From NCBI GenBank assembly GCA_030620095.1, contig JAUTXW010001621.1:62001-126000 (forward strand): a stretch of 64,000 nucleotides of DNA, read 5' to 3'. Under the pieces are notes generated by a model. That model had not been told where the DNA came from, did no database searches, and saw nothing but the letters and a program-made list of their open reading frames with translations. The DNA is from Kuschelorhynchus macadamiae. Lineage: Eukaryota; Arthropoda; Insecta; Coleoptera; Curculionidae. A program made the translations under genes and the position numbers. Position 1 is the stretch's first letter. Each line of letters starts with the position of its first letter. Shown here in pieces: positions 12,117 to 22,557 of this stretch.

Positions 12117-12693
12117 CAGGGTGTAATTTAATTCATGTCCGAAACATTGGAAGGTAATTTATCTTATAAAAATAAAGCTATATAAACAGGGGTCCCCGAA
12201 CGCTTCCATTTTTGATCCACATTGATAAAATATTAATATTTTTTTGTCTTTGTTTTTTTTAATAGACCTCGTACATTTCTAGATATTTTGAAATGAAATT
12301 TGGTACATTCTATGACCATTGTCAATAAAGTAAATCTTGGAAAAATCTTAAGGGTGTTATTTTTTCCGGGTTGCCCGTGTTGACACTCCTTTAACGCAAT
12401 TCTATACTCTGCAAACATTAAAATACGAAGATTTTTATAAAACTTATTTAGTGGCTTTATTAAAATTAGTCATAGCCATAGTAAACAGTGTACTAAATAT
12501 AATTTAAAAATCGTACTAAATGTAAATTAAAAATCTTCAGAAATATACGTGGTGTATAAAAAAACTAAAAGAAATTACATTTAGCAACCTGAATCTCGAT
12601 AACAGATCGTTTGTTGACCCTTGTTTATATAAACTTGTTCTTATATTTATAATAAACCCCCAGAGCTGTGTACATGAATTAATTTACACCCTG
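12117..12693. mobile_element. MITE with CAGGGTGTAA ends
   Basis: The left end CAGGGTGTAATTTAATTCAT is mirrored at the right by ATGAATTAATTTACACCCTG, and TA lies outside each end as a probable target duplication. Similarity between the arms continues inwards at lower identity (ATATAAACAGGGGTC and ATATAAACAAGGGTC). The element is about 577 bp and non-coding. The minus-strand open frame at 12233-12418 lies within it and shows no transposase motifs. CAGGGTG ends and TA suggest a Tc1/mariner-superfamily derivative. Confidence 0.7.
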
Positions 12694-12699
12694 TATATG

Positions 12700-14640
12700 A
12701 TCAACACTTTAATTTTACACCTTCAGTTTGGCACTTTTGCAATGCAGTTAACTTCAACACTAATTATGAGTTCATTAGCCTGTGAATATACTAAAAAGCA
12801 TCAAGCTCTAATTGAGGGTAGAGTGGAGTGGAGGACAGATAACAGGCTATTTAAGTATTAAAAATCGCATGAGTTTGAGATCTTTTTTTTTTTTTAATTG
12901 ACAGGATATAGACCCGAATATAACCAAATCTATGTCAGCCTCCCCTCAAATATCGTACTCTTGTCGTGAATACGATTTGTTACTAATATAGAATTATCAA
13001 ACACACTTGATTAGTTTGAGTGCACAATTATTTCGATTTGAATTTTTTTAATGCACTGTCTTTCAGCGTGCCTGGATGATCAAATTTAAATTCTGCAATG
13101 TCATATAGAAAGTAAAAGTATCATGCTACAAAACGTATATTCTCATTTTGCGCTAAAATGATGCAAATTACGCCTAAAACGCTTCCAAACATGATCAAAA
13201 AAAAACACGCAAAAGTAGCCGATTATAGTATGGTAGCAAAGCAACGCTTCGCACGCGTCTGGTCGTTTCTGGTCATGTCTGGTCATGATACTTATTTTTC
13301 TAAATGATTTTGAGAATTCAAATCGGATCATCCACGACGCAATACCGGGCACTACGGCTGGACCAAATATATAACATATATAAAACCACAATATCAGATG
13401 GAGAGTCTAGTTGCTGGTGAATAAATCTGGTTGCTAGCCGAACAAATTCTACAAAAAAAAAATTTCCCTGCTAGTCTAATACTCAAGATGAATGTCAAAA
13501 CGGCAGCGATCAATTTACATATATAGACTTTATTTCAACTTTCCCCCTCATTCACTTTATAGCATCGACTGGACCCACGGCGTATAAATAAATCTAGGAG
13601 CGGTATTACAGTCTATCCAGACGAGCAGAAATGAAATCACATTTTGGTTGTACGCTCCATGCGAGGAAGACAAATAATTTGCAAAATTTCTACTTTAGCC
13701 AGAGCGATATAGCTATTGCTATCTCTCCGCGTGGCTTTATCCTCTTTTGATTGCCATTTTTCCATTCCGTTGTTTAAGTTTGGGAATAATTCTGACGCCC
13801 AGGCTAGGGACCTGGGGAACTGCGGTCTCTGTCACGTAGATGAATTATTTGCGCGTGTTTTTTAGAAGGCACTTTTGAATGGTTGTCGGATAATTGTTTT
13901 TAATGCTTTTTAATAAGGACTGGTAAAATAAATTAACTTTAAGAACAAGATCATTTGTCAGTTTTAAAACAGAAAGGCTTTTATAATGATTAAATTATGA
14001 TAATTTGAGTCTGGCTTGTACGGCACTAATACTAAAGTGCTATATACTATTTGCGTAAATCAGAGAATTTACCTTAGAAATGGTAATTAATAATAAGCAC
14101 TAAAAAAGGGTTTTATGAAACTTTCAATCCAACTTTCGAAAAAAGTAAAGTTGTAAAGGGGCAATTCAATTTCTAATTAATAGAAACATGGAAACAGTTT
14201 AAATATAAAAAAAATTGGGTATAACTACATTGGAAAAAAATCAAAAATGAAGAGTTTATGGAATAAATAATAACGTTTTCTCATTTTTTTGTTTATGGTT
14301 ATGCAAAAAAAATTGTAAAATTTACAAATGTCTACAAACGAAAAAAAATGTAGGTATTCCTAGAGGGGTAGCGTTTTCGATCTTTTATTATTTGTTTTTG
14401 TATATTCACGATTTCTCAAATATTTTTGAAAATCTGCTATTTTCATTTTTTTTGCTGATGAATCAATCAATCAATAATATTTAGCAAAGAATGATAACCT
14501 TAAGTAACTTTCAAATATGGATATTTAATTTGAATTTTGGAAAGAATAGATACTATAAATAATATTAATGTAACTAAAACAAAATTCTTTTAGCATCTCA
14601 AAATGTGTGCAAAATGTTTATAATTTTTGTTTGTGATTGT
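12700..14640. other. Mostly unassigned; possible TATA promoter near 13583
   Basis: A TATAAATA box near 13583 is followed about 27 bp later by TTACAGTC, near the usual TATA-to-initiator distance. The next ATG opens only about 39 codons, MKSHFGCTLHARKTNN and onwards. The block 13540-13860 is less AT-rich than its neighbours. I cannot support a gene. The rest is AT-rich with long homopolymer runs. Confidence 0.25.
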
Positions 14641-14739
14641 AGATAATGACCTTTTTTATAATAGGTTATAGGTTGTTAAGGTATAAATTTAAAATTTGGT
14701 ACCCTCCAATAGCAGACCCTATGTATTTATCTTTTGTGT

Positions 14740-15300
14740 GTTTCGTTATTGAACATTTTTAAAATGAAGGCTGAGCGCCATTAAAAAAAATTAAATGGGT
14801 TGTCGAGTAAAACATTTTTTGAAAGAACTTTTTAATCTAATCTTAAGATGGCGGCAATTTGTAAATCTGACAGAATTTAAATATTCGAAGAGCAAAATTC
14901 TTGAAAACTCGGGTATTTGATTGCTCATGTAATTCTCGACTCAAGTTCAAAATAATAGCTAACTGGTAAGTAGTTTAAAATGTATTTAAATATAAAAAAG
15001 CTTGGTATGTTATTACGTTTATGCATTGTTTTTGCGTATAATCGTGAAAAAATGACCCTCAGGGATTTTTGCAGAACTTCGTGTTTTCAGCTTCCCGAAC
15101 CCCGAAAAACGTGTTCTTCAGTTTCCGTCAGTCTTTCGGTCTATTGTTCTGTCATTCTGTCTGTACACATAGCTCAAAATCTTCCTATTCGATTCAAATT
15201 TTGGTCAAAAATCGAGGGTTATGTGGGAATGAAAAAGTTATATTTTGGGAAAAATCCAATATGACCAAACAAAATGGCGGCCTCACAAAATGTAAAAAAA
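14740..15300 (+). repeat. Dispersed composite repeat, copy 2
   Basis: This copy holds, in order, a block with GATGGCGGCAATTTGTAAAT, a block with AAAAAAGCTTGGTATG, then GTGAAAAAATGACCCTCAGG, then the TTCAAATTTTGGTCAAAAAT and AAACAAAATGGCGGCC blocks shared with the copies at 5.8, 35.1, 52 and 55.6 kb. The open frames at 14980-15264 and 15069-15308 follow this repeat and are not separate genes. The first two blocks are repeated at 15.8-16.0 and 19.15 kb. Confidence 0.6.
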
Positions 15301-15559
15301 ATCATTAACTGCATACTTAGCAATTGACATCAACTGTAGTTTGTAGGATTTGTATAAAGGTATTACCAAATAATTATATGAATATATAGACTGTTTATTG
15401 TAAGTAGTGGACTTCTAGAGAGGTTGTTGGTAACCTAAATATTTTTAGTTATCAATTGATACCTTTTTCATACATGTTAAAATGTTTTCGATTTCTAATT
15501 TAATTTTTTTAGCCTAGTACATGTACTACCAGTTTGGGCCATACTGTATACTACATTTT

Positions 15560-16002
15560 AATGCAAAACAGTAAGCTTAGCGTAATTCCGTTACGCCAAA
15601 AGCGAAGATTAAGATGATTTATTGTAAATCGGTGTTTGCTCTAATATTTAATTCCACCTATATACGTTAAAGCAACTTCGTGCTAAAATATAGTTTGGTT
15701 AAAGTGTGCAATCTTAGTATTAGGAAACGGCTTTTACATAAAAAAGTTGTGAAATAGCCGAAGGGAGCAGCTACTTGAATTACTATAATAGATCGTTATT
15801 AAACATTTTAAGATGCAGGCTTGGTATCATTAATGCAGGTCGAGTAATACATCTTACTTTTTAACCTTAATTTATCTCTAAAATATGGGCACTTAAAATT
15901 ATTCATTTTAAGATTGCGGCAATTGGTAAATCTTTCGAAATATTCGAAGAGCGGAGTTATTGCAAACCCAGGTATTTCATTCCTTATCTCATACTTTTAC
16001 TT
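15560..16002 (+). repeat. Composite repeat, copy interrupted by nested insertions
   Basis: The part from GTAAGCTTAGCGTAATTCCG to GCAGCTACTTGAATTACTA is repeated at 20400-20535. The following part, ending with GATTGCGGCAATTGGTAAAT and ATATTCGAAGAGCG, is repeated at 14.75-14.9 kb. The next expected block, with AATGTATTTGAAAATG and AAAAAAGCTTG, is found only at 19145-19245. The copy is therefore split by about 3.1 kb of inserted DNA. Confidence 0.55.
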
Positions 16003-16031
16003 TATAAGCAAGGGGGCGAAGTACCCCGAAG

Positions 16032-16033
<2 letters not shown>

Positions 16034-16067
<34 letters not shown>
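16034..16067. repeat. (TA)n microsatellite, left of insertion
   Basis: An uninterrupted TA run of about 34 bp directly abuts the left end of the element at 16068. A matching run abuts the right end. Confidence 0.95.
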
Positions 16068-16072
<5 letters not shown>

Positions 16073-16731
16073 GGGGATTTTAAATGGAACGCTGCTTATA
16101 GCGGATCCGGGACTAAGGTTTCTCTAAAATCCTGAAATAGGTACCTAAAGATTTCTTATGGGCGTTGTTGTCATATAAACAAAAACTGGAGCCCCAAAGG
16201 GGGAGCGCAGCCCTAAGCAACTTTTTCTTTTCAAATTGGAAGACACCTTTTGTGGCAACTTTTTTGAAAACTTATTGAAAAAGGAATTTGCCATTAATTT
16301 TTTTTTTGATTTTTGACAAACCATGTCAGAAATGTATTAAAAATCAATTTTTAAATATAATAACATTAATAATAACAATAAAACTGAAATCTTACCTTTC
16401 TAGAGTAAAAATTGTCGAAAATGTACCCCATTAACTTGTTGGCACAGACCGAAACGATGGTAGAATTCTTCCCTTACCCGTTCCAAAACTTCTGGCGCGA
16501 TTAAACGTATCTCTGCCCGAATCCTGACCTTCAAATATCCCAAATTTTTCCAACAAAAACTAATTTTTTCGTACCAAAATGACTATTTCACACATTGCTC
16601 GCAGTAGCTAAACTTCATTTTTATTTATATGATAAAAACGAAGCCCATATCTTTGGATACCTATTTCAGGATTTTAGAGAAATCTTATTCCCGGATACGC
16701 TATAAGCAGCGTCCCATTTAAAATCCCCACC

Positions 16732-16734
<3 letters not shown>
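16068..16734. mobile_element. DD41D-type deletion derivative inside (TA)n
   Basis: Inverted ends of about 110 bp bound this 667-bp element. The left arm starts AGGGTGGGGATTTTAAATGG, and the right arm ends in the complement of CAGGGTGGGGATTTTAAATG. The arms share GCTTATAGCG, ATCCGGGA and TTTCTCTAAAATCCTGAAAT. Both outer sides are (TA)n. Inside, the minus strand keeps the last codons of a transposase gene (16400-16548), so this is an internally deleted transposon and not a captured sequence. Confidence 0.85.
16400..16548 (-). pseudogene. C-terminal fragment of a mariner-like transposase
   Basis: The minus strand encodes about 48 residues ending at a TAG read at 16402-16400. IRAEIRLIAPEVLERVREEF, then HRFGLCQQVNGVHFRQFL, is the usual end of insect mariner-like transposases that carry a DUF4817-type N-terminus (compare IxxIxxxVLxRVxxNxxxRxxxCxxxxGGHFEHL). 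The rest of the gene was lost in the deletion that formed the 16068-16734 element. The frame is intact as far as it goes. Confidence 0.7.

Positions 16735-16800
<66 letters not shown>
16735..16800. repeat. (TA)n microsatellite, right of insertion
   Basis: A pure TA run of 66 bp begins directly after the CCTG end of the 16068-16734 element. Together with the run at 16034-16067 it is best read as one TA tract split by the insertion. Confidence 0.95.
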
Positions 16801-16803
<3 letters not shown>

Positions 16804-17272
16804 GTACAGAGTGATCAAAGCGAGAGTAAAAATGCTTTGTTATTATAAAAGATAGAAAAAAAAGTTAAATATAAAAGCTTTTTTAGGAAAGATCATAAAA
16901 AGTAAAACAGAAAGTAAGGTAAAGTGCGGGACACGAAAGAAAACCGAGCGGTCCTTAAAATAAAGGTTCATAGTCTTAAGCAAGCGGAAAAATAAAATTT
17001 GTGTACGCAAATAAGTTTTATGTTATTTTATTTGTTGTAATAGCTTGCCGCTTGACCTATAAAGTGCGCCAGCTAAGTGGTACGGAAAATTAATCGAGAA
17101 TTTAGTAAATTTCGCACTGGTCCACTTGTAATTAGGATGGGCTTAGAGTCTCCATGCACTTGCCGCTAGAAGATTCTAGCTATTTCCAGTGGCGCCTATC
17201 CATTTCGAGTATTTGTTTTCATTTCTATATAAATGCGTTGCGTTGAACTTGAATTATTATTTCGAATTAACG

Positions 17273-17611
17273 ATGGCGAGCAAAAGAGGAAAAACATTTC
17301 GAAGCGGTACACGTGAAGTTATTGTGAGCGTTATAGAGGCCTGTACTAGAGAAGCTGAAAATAATAGTTTGACTATTCTAATTCAAAATCGAACAGAACG
17401 CGCTGCATTTTACACTGGTGTTTCGGAAAGTAGTGTAAGAAAAATTCAAAGAGAACATAATGATCGCTCATGTTCTACTTCACCTTTAAAATCTCCTGGT
17501 AAAAAAGGCCCCCGATTATCATACAAAGATAAAATTGACGATGGTGATTTTCAAGTAATTCGTCGAACAACCCCTACTTTGTGCTGTAAAGAACAAAACA
17601 GATATTCCGTA
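17273..17611 (+). pseudogene. N-terminal part of DD82E transposase (copy A)
   Basis: Translation from ATG at 17273 gives MASKRGKTFRSGTREVIVSV, then EAENNSLTILIQNRTERAA and YTGVSESSVRKIQREH. This is a helix-turn-helix start shared almost exactly with copies B and C. The in-frame ATG at 17189 lies in the 5' leader, which is also conserved, and is less likely to be the start. After SYKDKIDDGDFQVIRR the sequence is frameshifted and joins the 3' flank of the gene. The DDE domain is lost, so the product could bind DNA at most. Confidence 0.8.
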
Positions 17612-17654
17612 TTTTATATTTTTCCCAAATTAACACATCAATGTAGTTATAGTA

Positions 17655-18411
17655 GGGGAGCCAGCACTGATTCTAGTGAACAAGATTTATCAAAATTTTA
17701 ACTTATGCAGTTCGACTTTGGGCTATTCGGGTATGCCAGAAGTGACCGTTTGTCTCCGTCTGTCATATTACTTTGTACAGGGGCGTCATTGTGAATTACT
17801 ATACAGAGTGTTTCCTAATTGCGTGCTAATGTTAAAGGGGGGTGATACTTGGACCTTTTTAAGAAAAAAGTTTAATATGAACCCAAAAGTCTTAACTTTG
17901 GAGATACAGTGTTTTAAAAAAACATTTTTTTTAAATCCGAATTCTGATGCTATTATAGATAAATAACTGTGTGAAATTTGATACACGTCTTTTATGCATA
18001 AAAAGGCATTTTTTATTAACAATCAATTTTTGAAATTTCTACCAGTAGCGTGCATATGTAATTAACCTGGGTAAATCCGTATGCTCCTTAATGCATAGAA
18101 GACGTGGATCAAATTTCATGCAGTTATCTACAATAGCATCAGAATTGGGACGAAAAAAAATGTTTTCTTTTTAAACTTTACCATCCTGTATCTCAAAAGT
18201 TAAGACTTTTAGGACACAAAAACACCCCCTTTAACATCAGCATGCAATTAAGAAACGCCCTGTATAGTACTCACAATGACGGCCCCTGTATAAAGTAATA
18301 TGACAAACGGAGACAGACGGCCACTTTTGGCATACCCGAGTAGCCCAAAGTCGAACTGCATAAATTAAAATTTTGATAAATCTCGTTCACTGGATCTGAT
18401 GCTGGCTGCCC
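17655..18411. repeat. Long palindrome with nested MITE (copy A)
   Basis: Two arms read GGGAGCCAGCACTGA, then GATTTATCAAAATTTTAA, TGCAGTTCGACTTTGGGCT and GTCTGTCATATTACTTT inwards from each side. At the centre sits an inner element (17814-18262) with its own ends. The inverted symmetry covers nearly the whole 757 bp. The same structure is present in copies B (partial) and C, so it predates the spread of this lineage. It lies just downstream of the transposase gene. Confidence 0.85.
17814..18262. mobile_element. Inner MITE at palindrome centre (copy A)
   Basis: The inner element begins CAGAGTGTTTCCTAATTGCG and ends with the complement of CAGGGCGTTTCTTAATTGCA, with TA on each side. Its arms continue inwards with GTTAAAGGGGG, AAGTCTTAACTTT, TGATGCTATT and GATACACGTCTT, so it is almost wholly palindromic. 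The ends resemble those of the DD41D element at 27188-29092 (AGAGTGTTTCCTAACTGCGG), so it is probably a non-autonomous relative. The open frames at 17676-17966 and 17786-18022 lie over it and are not genes. Confidence 0.75.
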
Positions 18412-19144
18412 TTGTAAAATCTGGACTTGTAAATCGGGTAACACTATACTGGATGGTTTAATAATAGTGGACGTAGGCAGTAGCCCGGGAACCGTAAATG
18501 ACAGAACTCAAGAAAAAATATGTTTATAGGTAAATCTATCAAGAAAAATCAAAATTAAATAAGTTCGCTGTTTTTGCAACACAAAGAGATATAGAAGTGC
18601 GGTACACGAAAGAAAACAGACAAATATAGATATTTTTTTAAGCATAGTTACAGTTTTTAATTATCTGAAGTGCGTATAGTCAAAAAGGAGTGCCATATTA
18701 TTCAAAGAACGACGGGACACCACTGGTTTAAAGAGATTTCTTGGCCGACCTTCCTAAACCGATTGACTCCGCCCGGTTTTCTTTCGTGTCCCGCACTTTA
18801 TCGATTTTTCATATTGCGTATTCGAAGTTAAGAAAAACTAGATATCAGTTAAATGTCTCTAAAGCGGTTATTTTTACATAGAATATTTTATATAGAATTT
18901 ACATAATTTTTTCCGTAGGTTCTAATAATGTAGTAAAATATAAGCCATTACATATAAAATAAGAAAAAAATGGATAGTTTTATTATATATCTTTTGTATT
19001 TGATGTTCTTTTTTTTTTCTTTCGTGTACCGCACTTCTATATAAAAATCCCAGTTACTTTTATATTTTCCATTATTTTATATATTTTATAACAATGGAGA
19101 TATAAAGCATTTTTACTCTCTTTTGGATTACCCTGTATATAATA

Positions 19145-19245
19145 TTTCAAAATAATAGGTAGGCGATTCAAAATGTATTTGAAAATGTAAAAAAGCTTGT
19201 AAGGCGAGTTATGCATTGTTTTTACTTGTAATCGTGAAAACCATT
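19145..19245 (+). repeat. Displaced block of the composite repeat
   Basis: The block with AATAATAGGTAGGCGATTC, AAAATGTATTTGAAAATG, AAAAAAGCTTG and TGCATTGTTTTTACTTGTAA matches 14945-15050. It is the expected continuation of the copy that breaks off at about 16002. Confidence 0.55.
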
Positions 19246-19310
19246 GATAACTCTTTCATTCAACGTTGATTTTTAATTTAATCTTATTCGCCTAATAGTT
19301 CAGTAGATTT

Positions 19311-20337
19311 AGTTAAAATATCGAAAAATACCGTTGACCTAAAAATTGGTATAACAATCAGAATAATCTATGAAGTGTGCTGAGCAACATACGAAAAGTT
19401 CCCTCACCTCACATGTACGCGTCATGGTTTTTTTGCTCCTGTTCTCCTAGAAACTATTTCAAGTGCTCAATAGTCTGGAATTTTCGCCTTTTCACGCCCA
19501 TGAGAGTTCGTACCTGGAGCAGAACAAATGAAAAATAACAGCTTGCCCCTGATATATGACTAAAACACATTTTTAAATAGTCGGGGCACGATCCTGGCCT
19601 GTAGAAGGACACCAAGTGATTAATCGTGCACAAACATCATCATTTCTCTCCCCAGCGATGTAACACAGAACTGAATCTAGGTACAAAGTTGTGGAAATGG
19701 TAAGCGCAATCAAGAACGTTCCTAGTCCCCTAGGAGAACCAAAAGTTCTTTGTATTCTAAAAAAAATTGCGCTTTAATTTTTAGACGCCTTGTATAATAT
19801 ATCTGCATATTAAAACTAATTTTTTTTTTGTATTACTTCAAACATTCAATATTCTCAATACGTAAATCAAACCTATATTTCAAGTTGTGCCCTATAGCAA
19901 TTTGCAATGTTTTAACAATCTTTTTACCTTAAATATTATATTTTTACGCGCCCTATAAAACATTTTATCTTCAAAGATAGACCTTTTTGCAATAATTTTT
20001 ATAGATCCTGTACAGTATATAAAAATAAATATTTTTGCGTCTACGTAGTACAGAGCTGTGATGTTTTATTCTCGTTTTTGCATTAATGTACACGTACACC
20101 CTGTAATATTCGATGTTTAAAAAATTAAACCACATTTTACCTTAAAAGATAAATTCTATCCCTGGCGGTGAAAAAGAAAAATTTGTAGGCTATTATTAAG
20201 CTTCTAGGAGAACAGGACCAAAAAAATGATGCGCTAGGTGAGATTAGGGGACTTCTGATATGTTGTTCAGCACACTTTTTCTGTACCAATTTTTAGCTCA
20301 ACGGTATTTTTTGCCAGGTATATGTCTAAATCTACTG
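19311..20337. mobile_element. Non-autonomous element with ~130-bp inverted repeats
   Basis: The left arm (about 19311-19460) starts CAGTAGATTTAG and contains ATACCGTTGACCTAAAAATT, AAGTGTGCTGAGCAACATA and CTCCTGTTCTCCTAGAA. The right arm (about 20215-20337) is its complement, with a few deletions. The interior of about 750 bp has no coding match. It contains GTCCCCTAGGAGAACC near 19725, an inner echo of the arm. Exact outer ends and target duplication are unclear. Confidence 0.65.
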
Positions 20338-20399
20338 GCCTATAATATATTATCACCAATTTGGTGCATACCATTTACAGATATTAACGAACAAAATCC

Positions 20400-20535
20400 A
20401 AAACTGTAAGCTAAGCGTAATTCCGCTAATTCCACCTATTTTAAAGTGAGCAACCTTATTATTGCGAAACAGCTTTTACATAAACAAGTTGTAAAATAGA
20501 CGGAGGTAGCAGCTACTAGAATTACTAGATACGTA
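20400..20535 (+). repeat. Second copy of composite-repeat block 1
   Basis: The block from GTAAGCTAAGCGTAATTCCG through AACAGCTTTTACATAAACAA to AGCAGCTACTAGAATTACTA matches 15565-15785, with an internal deletion of about 90 bp. Confidence 0.55.
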
Positions 20536-20841
20536 AAGATAAATTCGTCCAACGGTGAATGACCTGCGTTGGCATCGAAAGGATCGCCAACGTCTGAACT
20601 GCATGTGACTTTCATTTCTCTTTTTACTATAAGGAGTATTTGCAGTAACCTGTCTTACTGTTAGTGTATAAACAACGTGGATTTTATTTGTTTTGTTTGT
20701 TTGATTTTTCTTGATCGATTTACCTATAAATATATTTTTTCTTGAGTTCTGTCATTTACGGTTCCCGGGCTACTGCCTACGTCCACTATTATTAAACCAC
20801 CCAGTATAGTGATACACGATTTACAAGTCCAGATTTTACAA

Positions 20842-21075
20842 GGGCAGCCAGCATCAGATCCAGTGAACGAGATTTATCAAAATTTTAATTTATGCAGTTC
20901 GACTTTGGGCTACTCGGGTATGTCAAAAGTGGCAGTCTGTCTCCGTTTGTCATATTACTTTATACAGGGGCCGTCATTGTGAAGTACTATACCTACTATA
21001 TTTCCTAATTGCGTGCTGATGTGTAAAGTTAAGAGTTTGATAAATCTTGTTCACTGGAATCAGTGCTGACTCCCC
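20842..21075. repeat. Collapsed palindrome (copy B)
   Basis: The left arm from GGCAGCCAGCATCAG to about 21020 is kept. The inner MITE is reduced to its first few bases (TTTCCTAATTGCGTGCTGAT). The right arm is cut to about 45 bp ending GTGCTGACTCCCC. Loss of one arm is a common way for long palindromes to become stable. Confidence 0.75.
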
Positions 21076-21252
21076 TACTATAACTACATTGATGTGCTAA
21101 TTTTGGAAAAATAGGAGTTCTGTAGTTTTTCAAATATTAATTGCAATATTAGATATTTTTTGACACCCGGTATTGAACAGAAAATTAATTATTTTGAGGC
21201 AGTTTATTGACAGCTGTTTTATGAACAATTTTACAAAATATATGAAAAAAAA

Positions 21253-22557
21253 CTAAGCCATTTTTGAGGTTGACGGCTGTGATTCTAATGGTTCGATTCC
21301 TTCTAAATCTTTATCTTCCTCTGAAAATGATGAAGTTTCGTCGTCACTACTTGAAGATCCCAGTGTGACAACTAAATCATCAATAACCGTTTCAATTTTG
21401 CCATCTACTTCCCAGTATTTATCTTCAATGTAACGAACATGTTTAACATACAATTTCCAATTTTCAGCCGATATTGAGTCAATCGCTTCTAATGTGATTT
21501 TATTTAAATCTTTAATTGAAAATTCACCGGTGTTGCGCTCTCGAATATATTTTTTACTCCTGCCCATGCAAGTTCAATAGGGTTGAGGTCGCACATGTAT
21601 GGAGGCAGCCTTAAAGGTGTATGACCGAGGTTACGTAAAAGACCGTCAATTTTATACTTTTTTTCTCGATATCATATGAGCTTTTGTAGAGTATTTAGTT
21701 GGCACTTTATCTTCTGCGTGAGAATGATAAGACGCATTATCCATTACCACGACTGATTTGGGAGGAATGTTAGGTAGAAGCTTCTCAAGCAACCACTTTT
21801 CAAAATTATCTCTATTCATCTGTCCATGATAGTCTCTAGTTGTTAGTCCCGAGAGAAAAACTAAAGCGGCACTTGGAACAAATCCGGCTTCTGAACCAGC
21901 ATGAATTATAATAAAGCGACTTCTAGAGCGGATTCCCTGAACAACACCTGTAACACTTTCACTTTGCCAGCATCTGTTCACTGTGATATCATTATCTACC
22001 CACTTTTCGTCTAGATACACAATATCGCGTCCTTGTTGCCTATATTGCCATACAGTTGATAGATATTTCACCCGCCAGTGAAAAATATTTGGTCTCTCAA
22101 TGAGCAATTTTCGTTTATTTTAACACTTGCGCCAAACAAAACCATTTGGTCGTAAAAGCCGATTTAAGGTTTTATACCCGTACGGAAAATCTATTTTGTT
22201 CTTTACAAACGAAGGGTTTGCAGGTCGGAACCTTCTTCAAGTTTATATAAAAATCCTCTATTGTTCATCGAATTACTTGAAAATCACCATCGTCAATTTT
22301 ATCTTTGTATGATAATCGGGTTTTTTTTTACCAGGAGATTTTAAAGGTGAAGTAGAACATGAGCGATCATTATGTTCTCTTTGAACTTTTCTTACACTAC
22401 TTTCCGAAACACCAATGTAAAATGCAGCTCGTTTTGTTCGATTTTAAATTGGAATAGTCAAACTATTATTTTCAGCTTCTCTAGTACAGGCCTCTATAAC
22501 GCTCGCAATAACTTCACGTGCACCGCTTCGAATGATTTTTCCTCTTTTGCTCGCCAT
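21253..22557 (-). pseudogene. DD82E transposase pseudogene (copy B)
   Basis: Reading from MASKRGK at 22557, this copy has a frameshifted helix-turn-helix region, then an intact core from 22107: LLIERPNIFHWRVKYL, IVYLDEKWVDNDITVNRCW (first Asp), FIIIHAGSEAGF, and VVVMDNASYHSH (second Asp). After KAHMIS about 106 bases are missing relative to copy C. CDLNPIELAW, with the catalytic Glu, is read in another frame. A one-base loss in an A run next to KKYIRERNTGEFSIK adds a further shift. The tail ends SSSDDETSSFSEEDKDLEG, an acidic C-terminus. It is dead, but it preserves core residues that copy C has lost. Confidence 0.85.

Larger units (their letters stand above)
16922..18798 (+). mobile_element. 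DD82E-type transposon, copy A (internally deleted)
   Basis: The ends are AAGTGCGGGACACGAAAG and its complement, flanked by TA on both sides (16920-16921 and 18799-18800). The element matches copy C (49157-51999) in the opposite orientation, but most of the transposase gene, including all catalytic blocks, is deleted. It keeps the 5' part of the gene, then the long palindrome at 17655-18411, then the 3' terminal region. About 200 bp inside the right end, near 18594, a second end-like motif (AGAAGTGCGGTACACGAAAG) faces the real end, so the last 200 bp look like a small element with the same type of ends. Confidence 0.85.
16807..19135. mobile_element. TIR element carrying DD82E copy A inside it
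   Basis: The left end CAGAGTGATCAAAGCGAGAG and the complement of the right end, CAGGGTAATCCAAAAGAGAG, share the following AGTAAAAATGCTTT block. TA flanks both ends. Without the inserted copy A (16922-18798), the element would be about 450 bp and non-coding, so it is a MITE. A short motif at about 19018-19042 is the complement of AGAAGTGCGGTACACGAAAG, an end-like motif related to the copy A terminus. Confidence 0.7.

Noticed and set aside
12117..12693. Palindrome-centre insertion for the 12-kb MITE
   Set aside because: Only ATATA next to the ends is symmetrical; further flanks do not match.
17676..18022. Open frames over the copy A palindrome
   Set aside because: Both strands are open because the DNA is an inverted repeat. 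No transposase motif is present and the same region in copy C is broken.
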